Below are positions 41,932 to 48,166 of a stretch of DNA of 48,166 nt, in pieces (positions within the stretch are counted from its first letter, which is position 1; every line of letters starts with the position of its first letter). The notes beneath the pieces are model-generated. The model was given only the letters and a program-made list of their open reading frames with translations. It did no database searches and was not told the origin of the DNA. Source of the stretch: Candidatus Thorarchaeota archaeon. GTDB lineage: Archaea; Asgardarchaeota; Thorarchaeia; Thorarchaeales; Thorarchaeaceae. The position numbers were made by a program, and so were the translations under genes. The stretch lies in contig JAEOUG010000130.1 in the NCBI GenBank assembly GCA_016839445.1, forward strand, positions 1-48,166, written 5' to 3'.

Positions 41932-42746
41932 AGGACCGGCTTGGATACGTGCGACGGGACACCTGGGTACACAGGCTGAATCCTGCTCTCAAGTTGGTGA
42001 TACTCATAATGCTCTTGACGAGCATACTCATCTACACGAGCTGGAGATTCAGCGCCTTTCTTCTGCTTGCAGTGTTAGTCGGATTCAGAATCGCTAATGT
42101 TTCACTCAAACTCACCCGGCGTCGCTCCAAGTTCGTACTTGTCTTCTCCCTGCTACTTCTGCTATTCCAAATCGTCATTACAGTCAACGGAGCTGTTCTG
42201 GGGTACCTAGTTCCCTCCATAAATGGGTTCGGACCTTATCTCCCTGTCACTGATTACGGTCTTGAACGTGGGCTCACAATCGCCATACGATTCCTTCTCA
42301 TAGTTCTATCAAGCATGCTCTTCGTGTCGGTTACAGATCCGACCTTGCTCTCTCACTCTCTAACTCGACTCCGGATTCCATACAGGTATGCCTTTGCCCT
42401 AGTTATCGCACTCAGGTTTCTACCGCTCTTCGACTCTGAGAACGAAACCGTAAGGCTTGCCCAGAAATCACGAGGAATCAGTCCAAGCATTCGGGGGTTC
42501 CGGAAGATTCTGAGAACAACTCAATACACTTTCTTTCCACTGCTGGTTTCAGCTCTCTCAAGGGTAGAATCACTGTCGATGTCCATGGACGGAAGAGGCT
42601 TTGGCTACGATTCCGAGAGAACCTATCTCAGAAGATCCGAGTGGAATTCGGTCGATTCGCTGTTTCTTGCGATAGTCCTCATTCTATTCGTAACAGCAGT
42701 CCTGCTATCACTTGGATTTCTGCCAGAATTGGCGAGATTCTTCTAG
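41928..42746 (+). CDS. ykoC: ECF transporter transmembrane coupling protein EcfT, YkoC-like
   Basis: The 272-residue membrane protein begins HRLNPALKLVILIMLLTSIL, the standard EcfT N-terminus, has about five to six helices, and carries coupling-helix Ala-Arg-Gly-like motifs in cytoplasmic segments: LAQKSRGISP and LSMSMDGRGFGY. These bind the ATPase pair. The GTG at 41928 overlaps the ykoD stop (GTGA). It completes an S-A-A-T set in the same order as Bacillus ykoEDC. It is convergent with the Cys-rich protein gene. Confidence 0.93.
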   Translation: MKDRLGYVRRDTWVHRLNPALKLVILIMLLTSILIYTSWRFSAFLLLAVLVGFRIANVSLKLTRRRSKFVLVFSLLLLLFQIVITVNGAVLGYLVPSINGFGPYLPVTDYGLERGLTIAIRFLLIVLSSMLFVSVTDPTLLSHSLTRLRIPYRYAFALVIALRFLPLFDSENETVRLAQKSRGISPSIRGFRKILRTTQYTFFPLLVSALSRVESLSMSMDGRGFGYDSERTYLRRSEWNSVDSLFLAIVLILFVTAVLLSLGFLPELARFF

Positions 42747-42760
42747 ATTCCTCGTGGTTT

Positions 42761-43063
42761 TCAGACAAAAGAGAGCAGATCCGGCGGCAGCCTCACATCA
42801 CACTCGTGGATTCTAGGAACAAACTCAGGACTTCTGATTCTCCTAGTATAGAACTTTGAGCCTACACCGCCACAGATCCCGGTTTCTTCGTCGTAGTACC
42901 TGCACTCACAACAAGAAAGCTCGGCATCGACGCGATTTGGGACGGGAATTTCAACGAAGTTGGCGGCTATGCGATCCCATTCCTTCCTAGTGGCAATTGC
43001 TCTCATGTAGTCTGGTCTGTTTCTTCTGCTATAAACCACCCAGAGAGAATCGTTTCGGGTCAA
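42761..43063 (-). CDS. Small Cys-containing hypothetical protein
   Basis: About 100 residues. The C-terminal part has a probable metal site: ELSCCECRYYDEETGICGGV followed by a Cys near the end (RIHECDVRLP). The middle contains WVVYSRRNRPDYMRAIATRK. The open frame runs upstream to 43234, but that part overlaps the GNAT gene in another frame. A TTG at 43063 is a possible start, without a ribosome-binding site, so the N-terminus is uncertain. It lies 41 bp downstream of the GNAT gene and is probably co-transcribed. Function is unknown. Confidence 0.5.
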   Translation of the reverse strand: MTRNDSLWVVYSRRNRPDYMRAIATRKEWDRIAANFVEIPVPNRVDAELSCCECRYYDEETGICGGVGSKFYTRRIRSPEFVPRIHECDVRLPPDLLSFV

Positions 43064-43104
43064 AACGCGTAAAACCGCAGGTACTTCGTTTGCGCAAATG
43101 GTGA

Positions 43105-44082
43105 CTACTTCAGTCGCTTCTCCATGAAGAAGCCAGGCAGTGCATACCCCAGAAACCTCAGGCTCTCCGAATCCAAATCGTCCTCTGAGTGGAGTAGCAC
43201 ATACAGCGTCGAGAACTCCTCGCCCCTTGTCCAATCTTCAGCAATCCTGAACAGAAGGCGTCCCACCTCCAGCCTTCTATGAGTGTCGGCTATCACCAGA
43301 CCATATACCATTGCTACACTATCACTGAAGCCTGATGTGCCAACCCAGATTGAGCCCAGAAAGATATCCGCCTCATCAAATGCAGCAAATCTCTGGGACT
43401 TGACGGCAGTCTTCTCAGTTCTGTCCAGATGTTCCGCAAATCTTGCCAAGACCAGTGCGTCGTCAGCATCTACTGAGAAGAGAACCTTCTTCCTGAACCG
43501 ATTGAGTTCGAGGTCTCGAAGGAATGATGGCTGGTCATCCAATTCCCTTACAATCATACCATCCTCAGAGATCACTGAAGTGATCTCCTCCAGCTTCTTG
43601 GACATGGGGGTCACCTTTACTACATACCCCTCCCTCCTGTAGAGGGCAGTTGCTGAATCATTGTCTGAATGAACAAAGAGACCGATGTTGCTTGGCAGAT
43701 TGCGTGCATACTCCTCTCCCTTCCTCATCAGCGCTTTGCCTATGCCTCTCCCCTGAAATCTAGGTTCCACAACAATGTCGTAGATCCACTGAGGTCGTTC
43801 GCAGTCCCATGCATCCATGCTGTCCCGCGTTGCCATCCAAAGGTACCCACATCGTTCTCCATCAATGAATGCAATGTACACCTTCACATCAGGGTCGCTG
43901 AAATCCATGTACTCGGTGGTTTCTTTCACATGGACCTCAAAGGCCTCCTCTTCCGTTGCATCAGGATGGTCCTTCATGATTTGCTCGAAAATCGACTTCC
44001 TCAGGGTCTTGAGTGCCCAGAAACTGAGTCGAAGGAAGAAGTCCATGTCGTCTTGGTTGAGTTTCTCACGAATCTCCAGCAT
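43105..44082 (-). CDS. Tandem GNAT-family N-acetyltransferase
   Basis: The 325 residues form two GNAT folds. The first has the acetyl-CoA motif in VVEPRFQGRGIGKALMRKGE (residues ~100-120) preceded by WIYDI and followed by HSDNDSATALYRREGY. The second (residues ~175-325) is diverged: VIADTHRRLEVGRLLFRIAE replaces the Q/RxxGxG/A loop, so it may be structural or substrate-binding. The N-terminal region, MLEIREKLNQDDMDFFLRLS, is typical of archaeal GNATs acting on small molecules or protein N-termini. The substrate is unknown. Confidence 0.82.
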   Translation of the reverse strand: MLEIREKLNQDDMDFFLRLSFWALKTLRKSIFEQIMKDHPDATEEEAFEVHVKETTEYMDFSDPDVKVYIAFIDGERCGYLWMATRDSMDAWDCERPQWIYDIVVEPRFQGRGIGKALMRKGEEYARNLPSNIGLFVHSDNDSATALYRREGYVVKVTPMSKKLEEITSVISEDGMIVRELDDQPSFLRDLELNRFRKKVLFSVDADDALVLARFAEHLDRTEKTAVKSQRFAAFDEADIFLGSIWVGTSGFSDSVAMVYGLVIADTHRRLEVGRLLFRIAEDWTRGEEFSTLYVLLHSEDDLDSESLRFLGYALPGFFMEKRLK

Positions 44083-44229
44083 CGCTGATCTACGGTCTCC
44101 AGCCGAGTCGTATGAGTTGGCAAGCGATGGGTTGACTCTATAAGCTCACTCATTCACGCTGCTGCCAATCAGACATGTTTGGCTGCTGAGTAATCCTTTT
44201 ATTGCTACTGCGAAGAGAATCGAACCGAA

Positions 44230-44303
44230 CGGGACGTAGCTCAATCTGGCAGAGCAATGGACTGTAGATCCATCGGTTGCCGGTTCAAATCCGGCCGTCC
44301 CGA
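44230..44303 (+). tRNA. tRNA-Tyr (anticodon GTA), no intron
   Basis: The acceptor CGGGACG pairs with CGTCCCG, giving the C1-G72 pair typical of archaeal tRNA-Tyr. The anticodon stem ATGGA/TCCAT surrounds CTGTAGA with GTA at 44264-44266. The T arm is GCCGG-TTCAAAT-CCGGC; CCA is encoded (44304-44306). A CTTTTATT box lies about 30 bp upstream. Confidence 0.94.
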
Positions 44304-44329
44304 CCAATGTCTTCTACTCTAGTTATTGC

Positions 44330-45313
44330 TCACACCATGTCATCCGGAAGATGGATGATGAAGCTGCACTCCGTGTCCCCGCGCAGAACCGACTTGTCCA
44401 CTGTAACCTCGAGGGGACAATCCAAGGCCGCCTCCCATGGCTGCTTGGTGAATCCACCACTGCAGTGGCAGAACCTGTCGCTCACCTCTTCACCAGTCAG
44501 AATCGATTCGCGTGCCCACGCACAATGGCAAGCATAGTATCTCTTCATCTTCTCATCGGACGCCGCCAGAAACTCAATGGCCATGTACGGGATCTTCGTG
44601 TGATAGATGGTGTTTCCTCTTCGTTCTCCACTAAGAACATCTGGTCTACTCCTGACATACTCCACCACTTCGTCTGTGACCCTGGCGTTATAGAAGAGGG
44701 CCCCAGAGTCTCTGTAGTTCTCCAGCTCCGCGATTGCTGACTCTCGCTTTCTCTTCAGATACTCGTCAATGCTGCCTGCCTCTAGGTATTTCTGCCTCTC
44801 GCCCTTCCTGAAGTCCTTGGGTAGACCATGTGCAACCGCATTCAGCACTCTCATACAGGTTTCATCATCGAGGCTGTCTTTCATCTTCTCCATGACTTCC
44901 TTGGTCACGTCAATCTTCTCCACGGAAGGGAGACCGAGGGGAGGCAGGCTCGACTCAGGGAGAATCCTATCTCGAATAACATCGCCAACCATCTCCCCCA
45001 GTCGCTCGTGTAATACATTCATTACCTCGGCTCCATCAACCAGCTCTAGAATCGCCAAATAGAGGTCGAGGTTCTTCACGAAGTAGCCGTATCTAGAAAG
45101 AGCAACTAGGTTCTCGTACGTGTTGGCAGTCTCCTCAATCAGCTCCTTTGAGAAGGCATTCAGTTCCTTTGAGCCTGCGGTTTCAAGACTCCTCCCACGC
45201 TTCTTGGCAAACTCCTCGAAGCGTCGCACCATTGGGATTGCTTTCTGAATCTCCTCTTCGGGTATTGGATGTTCACGATCCGTGAGGTACTTGCGATAGC
45301 CTTCTTCATCCAT
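44330..45313 (-). CDS. Hypothetical protein with conserved-looking Cys/His C-terminus
   Basis: About 327 residues from the ATG at 45313; upstream in-frame sequence to 45388 looks spurious. The N-terminal two-thirds are helical and acidic (RKYLTDREHPIPEEEIQKAI). The C-terminal third has Cys/His clusters, YYACHCAWARESIL and RFCHCSGGFTKQPWEAAL, that could bind a metal or cofactor. It resembles uncharacterised proteins of the DUF6144 kind, a tentative match. A TATA-like ATACAAAAG lies about 30 nt upstream. A heptad pair (45010) lies inside. It is convergent with tRNA-Tyr. Confidence 0.65.
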   Translation of the reverse strand: MDEEGYRKYLTDREHPIPEEEIQKAIPMVRRFEEFAKKRGRSLETAGSKELNAFSKELIEETANTYENLVALSRYGYFVKNLDLYLAILELVDGAEVMNVLHERLGEMVGDVIRDRILPESSLPPLGLPSVEKIDVTKEVMEKMKDSLDDETCMRVLNAVAHGLPKDFRKGERQKYLEAGSIDEYLKRKRESAIAELENYRDSGALFYNARVTDEVVEYVRSRPDVLSGERRGNTIYHTKIPYMAIEFLAASDEKMKRYYACHCAWARESILTGEEVSDRFCHCSGGFTKQPWEAALDCPLEVTVDKSVLRGDTECSFIIHLPDDMV

Positions 45314-45397
45314 TTGTATCACTCTTCTGCAGATGGTTGCCTCTCTGCTTTTGTATGAGCTGTGCAGCGCAAGTAAAAGGGACTCCACTCGGATTCT

Positions 45398-45568
45398 ATG
45401 AGAGTCCGTTCTAAGCAGTACCCGAGAGCCCTATTTGTACTCCTTCATCCCAAGTGCCAGCTTGATTCTACTCTGGCTAGGTTTCGACAAGATGGGACTG
45501 ATACTCCGGAGCTTCCTGATTCAATGGCCGCACGAGGCGTTGAGGGGACTATGATTCGATTGACATGA
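45398..45568 (+). CDS. Possible small ORF 1 of a two-ORF locus
   Basis: The 56-codon frame begins with an ATG about 20 nt after an AAGTAAAAGG box (45371-45380), a leaderless arrangement. The peptide starts MRVRSKQYPRALFVLLHPK and ends GTMIRLT. Its TGA overlaps the ATG of the next small ORF (ATGA). The composition is basic at the N-terminus with a short acidic TPELPDS segment. I do not recognise it. Support comes only from promoter position and the overlap. Confidence 0.35.
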   Translation: MRVRSKQYPRALFVLLHPKCQLDSTLARFRQDGTDTPELPDSMAARGVEGTMIRLT

Positions 45569-45732
45569 ACAAAGACCATCTTGAATTTCCCGATGAGATT
45601 TGGGCTCCTAGGTCCGGATCTTCTGTTCCTGACCTACCCACCGAACCCTGGAGGTTCGATACAGTACCAGATCTACCCACCGAACCCTGGAGGTTCGATA
45701 CAGTACCAGATCTACCCACCGAACCTTGGTAG
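45565..45732 (+). CDS. Possible small ORF 2, repetitive acidic peptide
   Basis: The 55-codon frame starts at an ATG that overlaps the preceding stop. Residues 21-55 consist of a 13-residue unit, VPDLPTEPWRFDT, repeated twice and then truncated after the Trp. The four differences between copies all fall at third codon positions in the repeated segment, so the peptide is unchanged. The minus-strand frame 45549-45830 shares the same wobble positions and would also be unchanged, so the coding strand is not settled. The peptide is acidic and rich in Pro and Trp. A strong hairpin follows. Confidence 0.4.
   Translation: MNKDHLEFPDEIWAPRSGSSVPDLPTEPWRFDTVPDLPTEPWRFDTVPDLPTEPW
45625..45729 (+). repeat. 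39-bp tandem repeat, 2.7 copies
   Basis: Units begin at 45625, 45664 and 45703 and are nearly identical. Each contains the small inverted repeat GAACCCTGGAGGTTC. The period is a multiple of three. Confidence 0.9.
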
Positions 45733-45774
45733 GTAGTACTCGGACAACCAAATCCGCATACATCCGAGAGAATG

Positions 45775-45808
45775 GGACCTCCACGGAATTCTGTTCTGGT
45801 GGAGGTCC
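45775..45808 (+). terminator. Strong hairpin after the repeat locus
   Basis: The perfect 10-bp stem GGACCTCCAC/GTGGAGGTCC has a 14-nt loop. No T-run follows, so termination is uncertain; it could be a processing or binding structure. Confidence 0.45.
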
Positions 45809-45910
45809 TCCCACTACCAGTTGGCGCCAATTCTTAGCTCAGACTAGTAATACCACAGAATTACAGGTGCTTTAGTAGTCTGCTCCGTACGAGTATGTGG
45901 GTCAAACACG

Positions 45911-46198
45911 ATGAAACGAATCGAGGCCACGATCAGGAGCGGACTAGAGAACAAAGGAATCAGATGTCAATCTGTCTACCAGATGCCCGACCCAGATGAT
46001 GTCCGCGTGCTTCTGTCATTCAACTCCAAGGACATATCGAAGGTGTCCCCTACGAGGATTGAAAGAGCGCTCAACTCTCTAGGTGTCGGTGACTTCTCCG
46101 TTCCTAGGGAATTCCAACGTCTGAGTGCTGCGTTTCTCCACCTAGAGGTCACACTGGGGGCTCGAACTGAGAAGAGCATCACGGAAACAGCCAAGTGA
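45911..46198 (+). CDS. Small hypothetical protein
   Basis: The 95-residue protein starts at an ATG at 45911. It begins with an amphipathic helix (RIEATIRSGLENKGIRCQSV), followed by a beta-rich centre (DVRVLLSFNSKD) and another helix (SPTRIERALNSLG). The alpha-beta-beta-alpha rhythm would fit a small regulatory or ribosome-type fold, but no family is recognised. The SDR gene follows on the same strand after a 43-bp gap. Confidence 0.55.
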   Translation: MKRIEATIRSGLENKGIRCQSVYQMPDPDDVRVLLSFNSKDISKVSPTRIERALNSLGVGDFSVPREFQRLSAAFLHLEVTLGARTEKSITETAK

Positions 46199-46241
46199 AG
46201 GCGTCCATCGTGCTTATGTGGGTCGCATCCACAGATTGATC

Positions 46242-46997
46242 ATGGACCTTCAACTCGAAGACAGAACGTTTCTTGTGACGGCTGCATCCCGTGGTTTGGG
46301 CTATGGAGTCGCCGAAGCCCTAACCTACGAGAGCGCAAACGTTGTCATATGTGGCAGGTCTGAGAACGACCTGAAGAAAGCGAAGTCACGACTTGGAGAT
46401 AGAGCGAACTACTTTGTGGCTGATGTTGCCGTGGAGCATGATATTGATCTCCTAATAGACCACATTCACTCCTCTTCCCCTGGTCTAGACGGTCTCTACG
46501 TTAATGCAGGGGGTCCCCCACCGGGCGGCTTCAACCAACTTAAAGACTCAGATTGGAATCGGGCAATCGACCTCACACTTATGAGCTCGGTTTGGCTGAC
46601 AAGGAAGAGCCTGCCTCTTCTGAGGAAGTCTCACTCTGCATCGATACTATACAGTACATCTATCTCGGTGAAACAGCCAATAGACAACCTTCTCCTCTCC
46701 AATGCAATCAGACCCGCAGTAGTAGGACTCATGAGGAGCCTCTCCAGCGAGCTAGGCCGCGAGGGAATTCGAGTCAATGCAGTCGGTCCTGGGTATATTC
46801 GCACCGAGCGGGTCAAGGAGCTTCTTGGCGATTCAGAGGAGGCCGAGAGGGCCATAGTAGACAACATCCCAATGGGTCGCATGGGCAGTCCTGAGGAGTT
46901 CGGCGCACTCTGTGCCTTTCTCCTCAGTCCAAAGGCAAGCTACATCCATGGGTCCTTTATTCTAATCGACGGCGGACTATACAAAGGCATGACGTGA
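46242..46997 (+). CDS. Short-chain dehydrogenase/reductase with atypical active site
   Basis: About 251 residues from the ATG at 46242 (a GTG at 46218 would add eight). The NAD(P)-binding TAASRGLGYGVAEAL and the YVNAGGPPPGGF motif are present. The catalytic Ser is in YSTSISVKQP, but the Tyr-x-x-x-Lys pair is replaced: the segment reads LLLSNAIRPAVVGL, with Asn and Arg where Tyr and Lys would be expected. The C-terminus, GSFILIDGGLYKGM, is normal. A subgroup of prokaryotic SDRs shows this S-N-x-x-R pattern, so it may be active by another mechanism. The substrate is unknown. Confidence 0.85.
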   Translation: MDLQLEDRTFLVTAASRGLGYGVAEALTYESANVVICGRSENDLKKAKSRLGDRANYFVADVAVEHDIDLLIDHIHSSSPGLDGLYVNAGGPPPGGFNQLKDSDWNRAIDLTLMSSVWLTRKSLPLLRKSHSASILYSTSISVKQPIDNLLLSNAIRPAVVGLMRSLSSELGREGIRVNAVGPGYIRTERVKELLGDSEEAERAIVDNIPMGRMGSPEEFGALCAFLLSPKASYIHGSFILIDGGLYKGMT

Positions 46998-47005
46998 GAA
47001 TGCCC

Positions 47006-48037
47006 TCAGATTCGCAGGTCTTCGGGGTCAAGTCCGCCGCTACGAACGAGGGCCACTCTGGCATAGCTACTCACTTCATCATCATCATCATCTAGGAGTG
47101 GCTTCAGGCTAGCCACAGCTGGAGGATAGGGTGACACGCCCATAGCCCAAGCGGCAACTCGTCTAACCTCCACGGCAGGTGAATCGAGCAGAACTACTAT
47201 TGCTCGCAATATGACCTCGGAACGTTTCTCAACTACTAGCCTAATCATTCTGACCTGTTCCTCAGCAGAGCTGGCAAGAACTGCATCTGCAAGCTTCTCC
47301 AGAGCTCTTGAATCATCCATGTCACGAAGTCCGCGTATCGCCCAGTCTCGAACGGTTTCATCAGGGTCTTCAAGCGCAGCAAGAAGACAATTGATAGTAT
47401 CTGGCGATGAGATGTCACAAAGCGCCCATGCCACAGATTGTCGAATCTCTACATCAGGATCTCCAAGAAGTGCACAGAGAGTTCCTATAGTTTCGTCCTC
47501 CAGATTCTCTGTTAGGGCAAACACCGCCTCCTTTCGAATCCTGACGTCCTCCGAAGAATCTCGTGCAGTGGTTCGAATGGTCTTGTTGTAGGACCTAGGG
47601 TCTGTCTTTCCCAAGATGTGTAGAGACCACTTCCTGATATCGAACTGCTCGTTCTTATCCAACAGCATGTTCTGGATTATCGCATTGAATGAGTCCACTT
47701 GCGAACGATACGCCGCCTGCAATCCCCTTACTCGTATCCTTGAATCTCCATCCTCTAGGGCTCTCTCAATCACAGACAGGGCAAGTCTCGTGTTATAGAG
47801 GTCTACGAGATCAAGGATTCGATGCTTCGTGTCGGATTCGGAGCTACTTGCACTGAACGTATTGTCGAGGAGCTCGATGAACTCATCTGGATTCATGTTC
47901 GCTCTGTCTGCCGCCTCCCTTCTCTCCTGCGGGGTGCTATCAACTGAGAGGTGCTCCAAGAGTGATTTCATGTTCTTCAAGTCCCGGATGTTGTACGAGC
48001 CCCTAGTAGATCCGAAATGCCGATGCATTGGGTTCAT
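47006..48037 (-). CDS. HEAT-repeat protein (PBS-lyase-type repeats)
   Basis: The 343-residue protein has about eight HEAT repeats with the pattern seen in GDPDVEIRQSVAWALCDISS and EDPDETVRDWAIRGLRDMDD. These form a curved solenoid for protein binding. An acidic patch (LLDDDDDEVSSYA) lies near the C-terminus. The ATG at 48037 is the first; ATG codons at codon 4 and at codon 23 (MKSLLEHLSVD) are alternatives. It ends 8 bp from the SDR stop and is convergent with it. Confidence 0.85.
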   Translation of the reverse strand: MNPMHRHFGSTRGSYNIRDLKNMKSLLEHLSVDSTPQERREAADRANMNPDEFIELLDNTFSASSSESDTKHRILDLVDLYNTRLALSVIERALEDGDSRIRVRGLQAAYRSQVDSFNAIIQNMLLDKNEQFDIRKWSLHILGKTDPRSYNKTIRTTARDSSEDVRIRKEAVFALTENLEDETIGTLCALLGDPDVEIRQSVAWALCDISSPDTINCLLAALEDPDETVRDWAIRGLRDMDDSRALEKLADAVLASSAEEQVRMIRLVVEKRSEVILRAIVVLLDSPAVEVRRVAAWAMGVSPYPPAVASLKPLLDDDDDEVSSYARVALVRSGGLDPEDLRI

Positions 48038-48166
48038 CGAACTGAGTCTTTTCAGGATTCAGCCGTAGTGCGCCATGAAAAGCAGCCATTTGCAGTACAA
48101 AACAGTTGGGGATTACCTGCGCTAGCTGGGTTTCAAGTCCTAAGAAGTCAGGAGCTTGGAGCTGAT
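48038..48166. other. Right edge, no feature seen
   Basis: The 129 bp contain no convincing gene, tRNA or strong promoter. They may be the promoter region of the HEAT gene. Confidence 0.4.

Noticed and set aside
45625..45729. The 39-bp repeat as a CRISPR array
   Set aside because: Units are directly contiguous with no variable spacers, there are fewer than three copies, and no cas gene is present.
45849..45865. GTAATAC followed by ATTAC at 45848 as another phased heptad array
   Set aside because: The second element is 11 bp away instead of 9, so I counted it as a single site.

Overview
The window is archaeal. It carries a TFE transcription factor, archaeal MBF1, the proteasome-activating nucleotidase PAN, archaeal NAC, V/A-type ATPase subunit D, the GatD/GatE transamidase, Taw2, an EndA-type tRNA splicing endonuclease, intron-containing tRNA genes, TATA boxes and several leaderless starts. 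GC content is near 50 percent. Genes encoding LRR, HEAT and Gly/Pro-rich proteins and a split LKR/SDH pair are compatible with an Asgard lineage such as a Thorarchaeota-like organism, but that placement is inference. All tRNAs seen encode CCA.

Layout. 0-6 kb: a partial cysteine-desulfurase-like gene, a nucleotidyltransferase, a winged-helix protein with a motif-rich upstream spacer, and saccharopine-pathway lysine degradation (LKR and SDH as separate neighbouring genes). 6-18.1 kb: iorAB, hypF, a disrupted gene, two unknown proteins, an ADP-forming acyl-CoA synthetase alpha subunit, an RHH protein plus AAA ATPase operon, a small membrane protein, atpD and nac. This stretch is studded with about 14 short arrays of a GTATTAC/GTAATAC heptad at 9-bp period, which I regard as the most interesting signal. 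18-28 kb: taw2, pan, mbf1, a tfe-DUF2110-TlyA cluster, intron-bearing tRNA-Val and tRNA-Leu, a GDT1-like transporter, gatDE and an intron-bearing tRNA-Met. 28-32.4 kb: small proteins sharing one promoter design, pgk, rpiA, a Gly/Pro-rich membrane protein, tRNA-Thr, and a tRNA-Arg with two introns.

32.4-38 kb: a PilT-like ATPase overlapping endA (catalytic His replaced by Asn), a hydrogenase maturation protease, mtnA, an LRR protein and tRNA-Arg(TCG). 37.2-42.8 kb: a probable thiamine/HMP salvage module made of an APH-like kinase, an extracytoplasmic metallophosphoesterase and a YkoEDC-type ECF transporter; the phosphoesterase and the S component appear to share a C-terminal extracytoplasmic domain. 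42.8-48.2 kb: a Cys-rich protein, a tandem GNAT, tRNA-Tyr, an unknown Cys/His protein, a small-ORF locus with an in-frame 39-bp repeat, an SDR and a HEAT-repeat protein.

Functional links: lysine and indolepyruvate catabolism, acyl-CoA to ATP conversion and hydrogenase maturation (hypF and a HycI-type protease) suggest an amino-acid-fermenting, hydrogen-metabolising anaerobe. tRNA introns at non-canonical sites sit beside an unusual splicing endonuclease subunit. All motif counts were made by eye.
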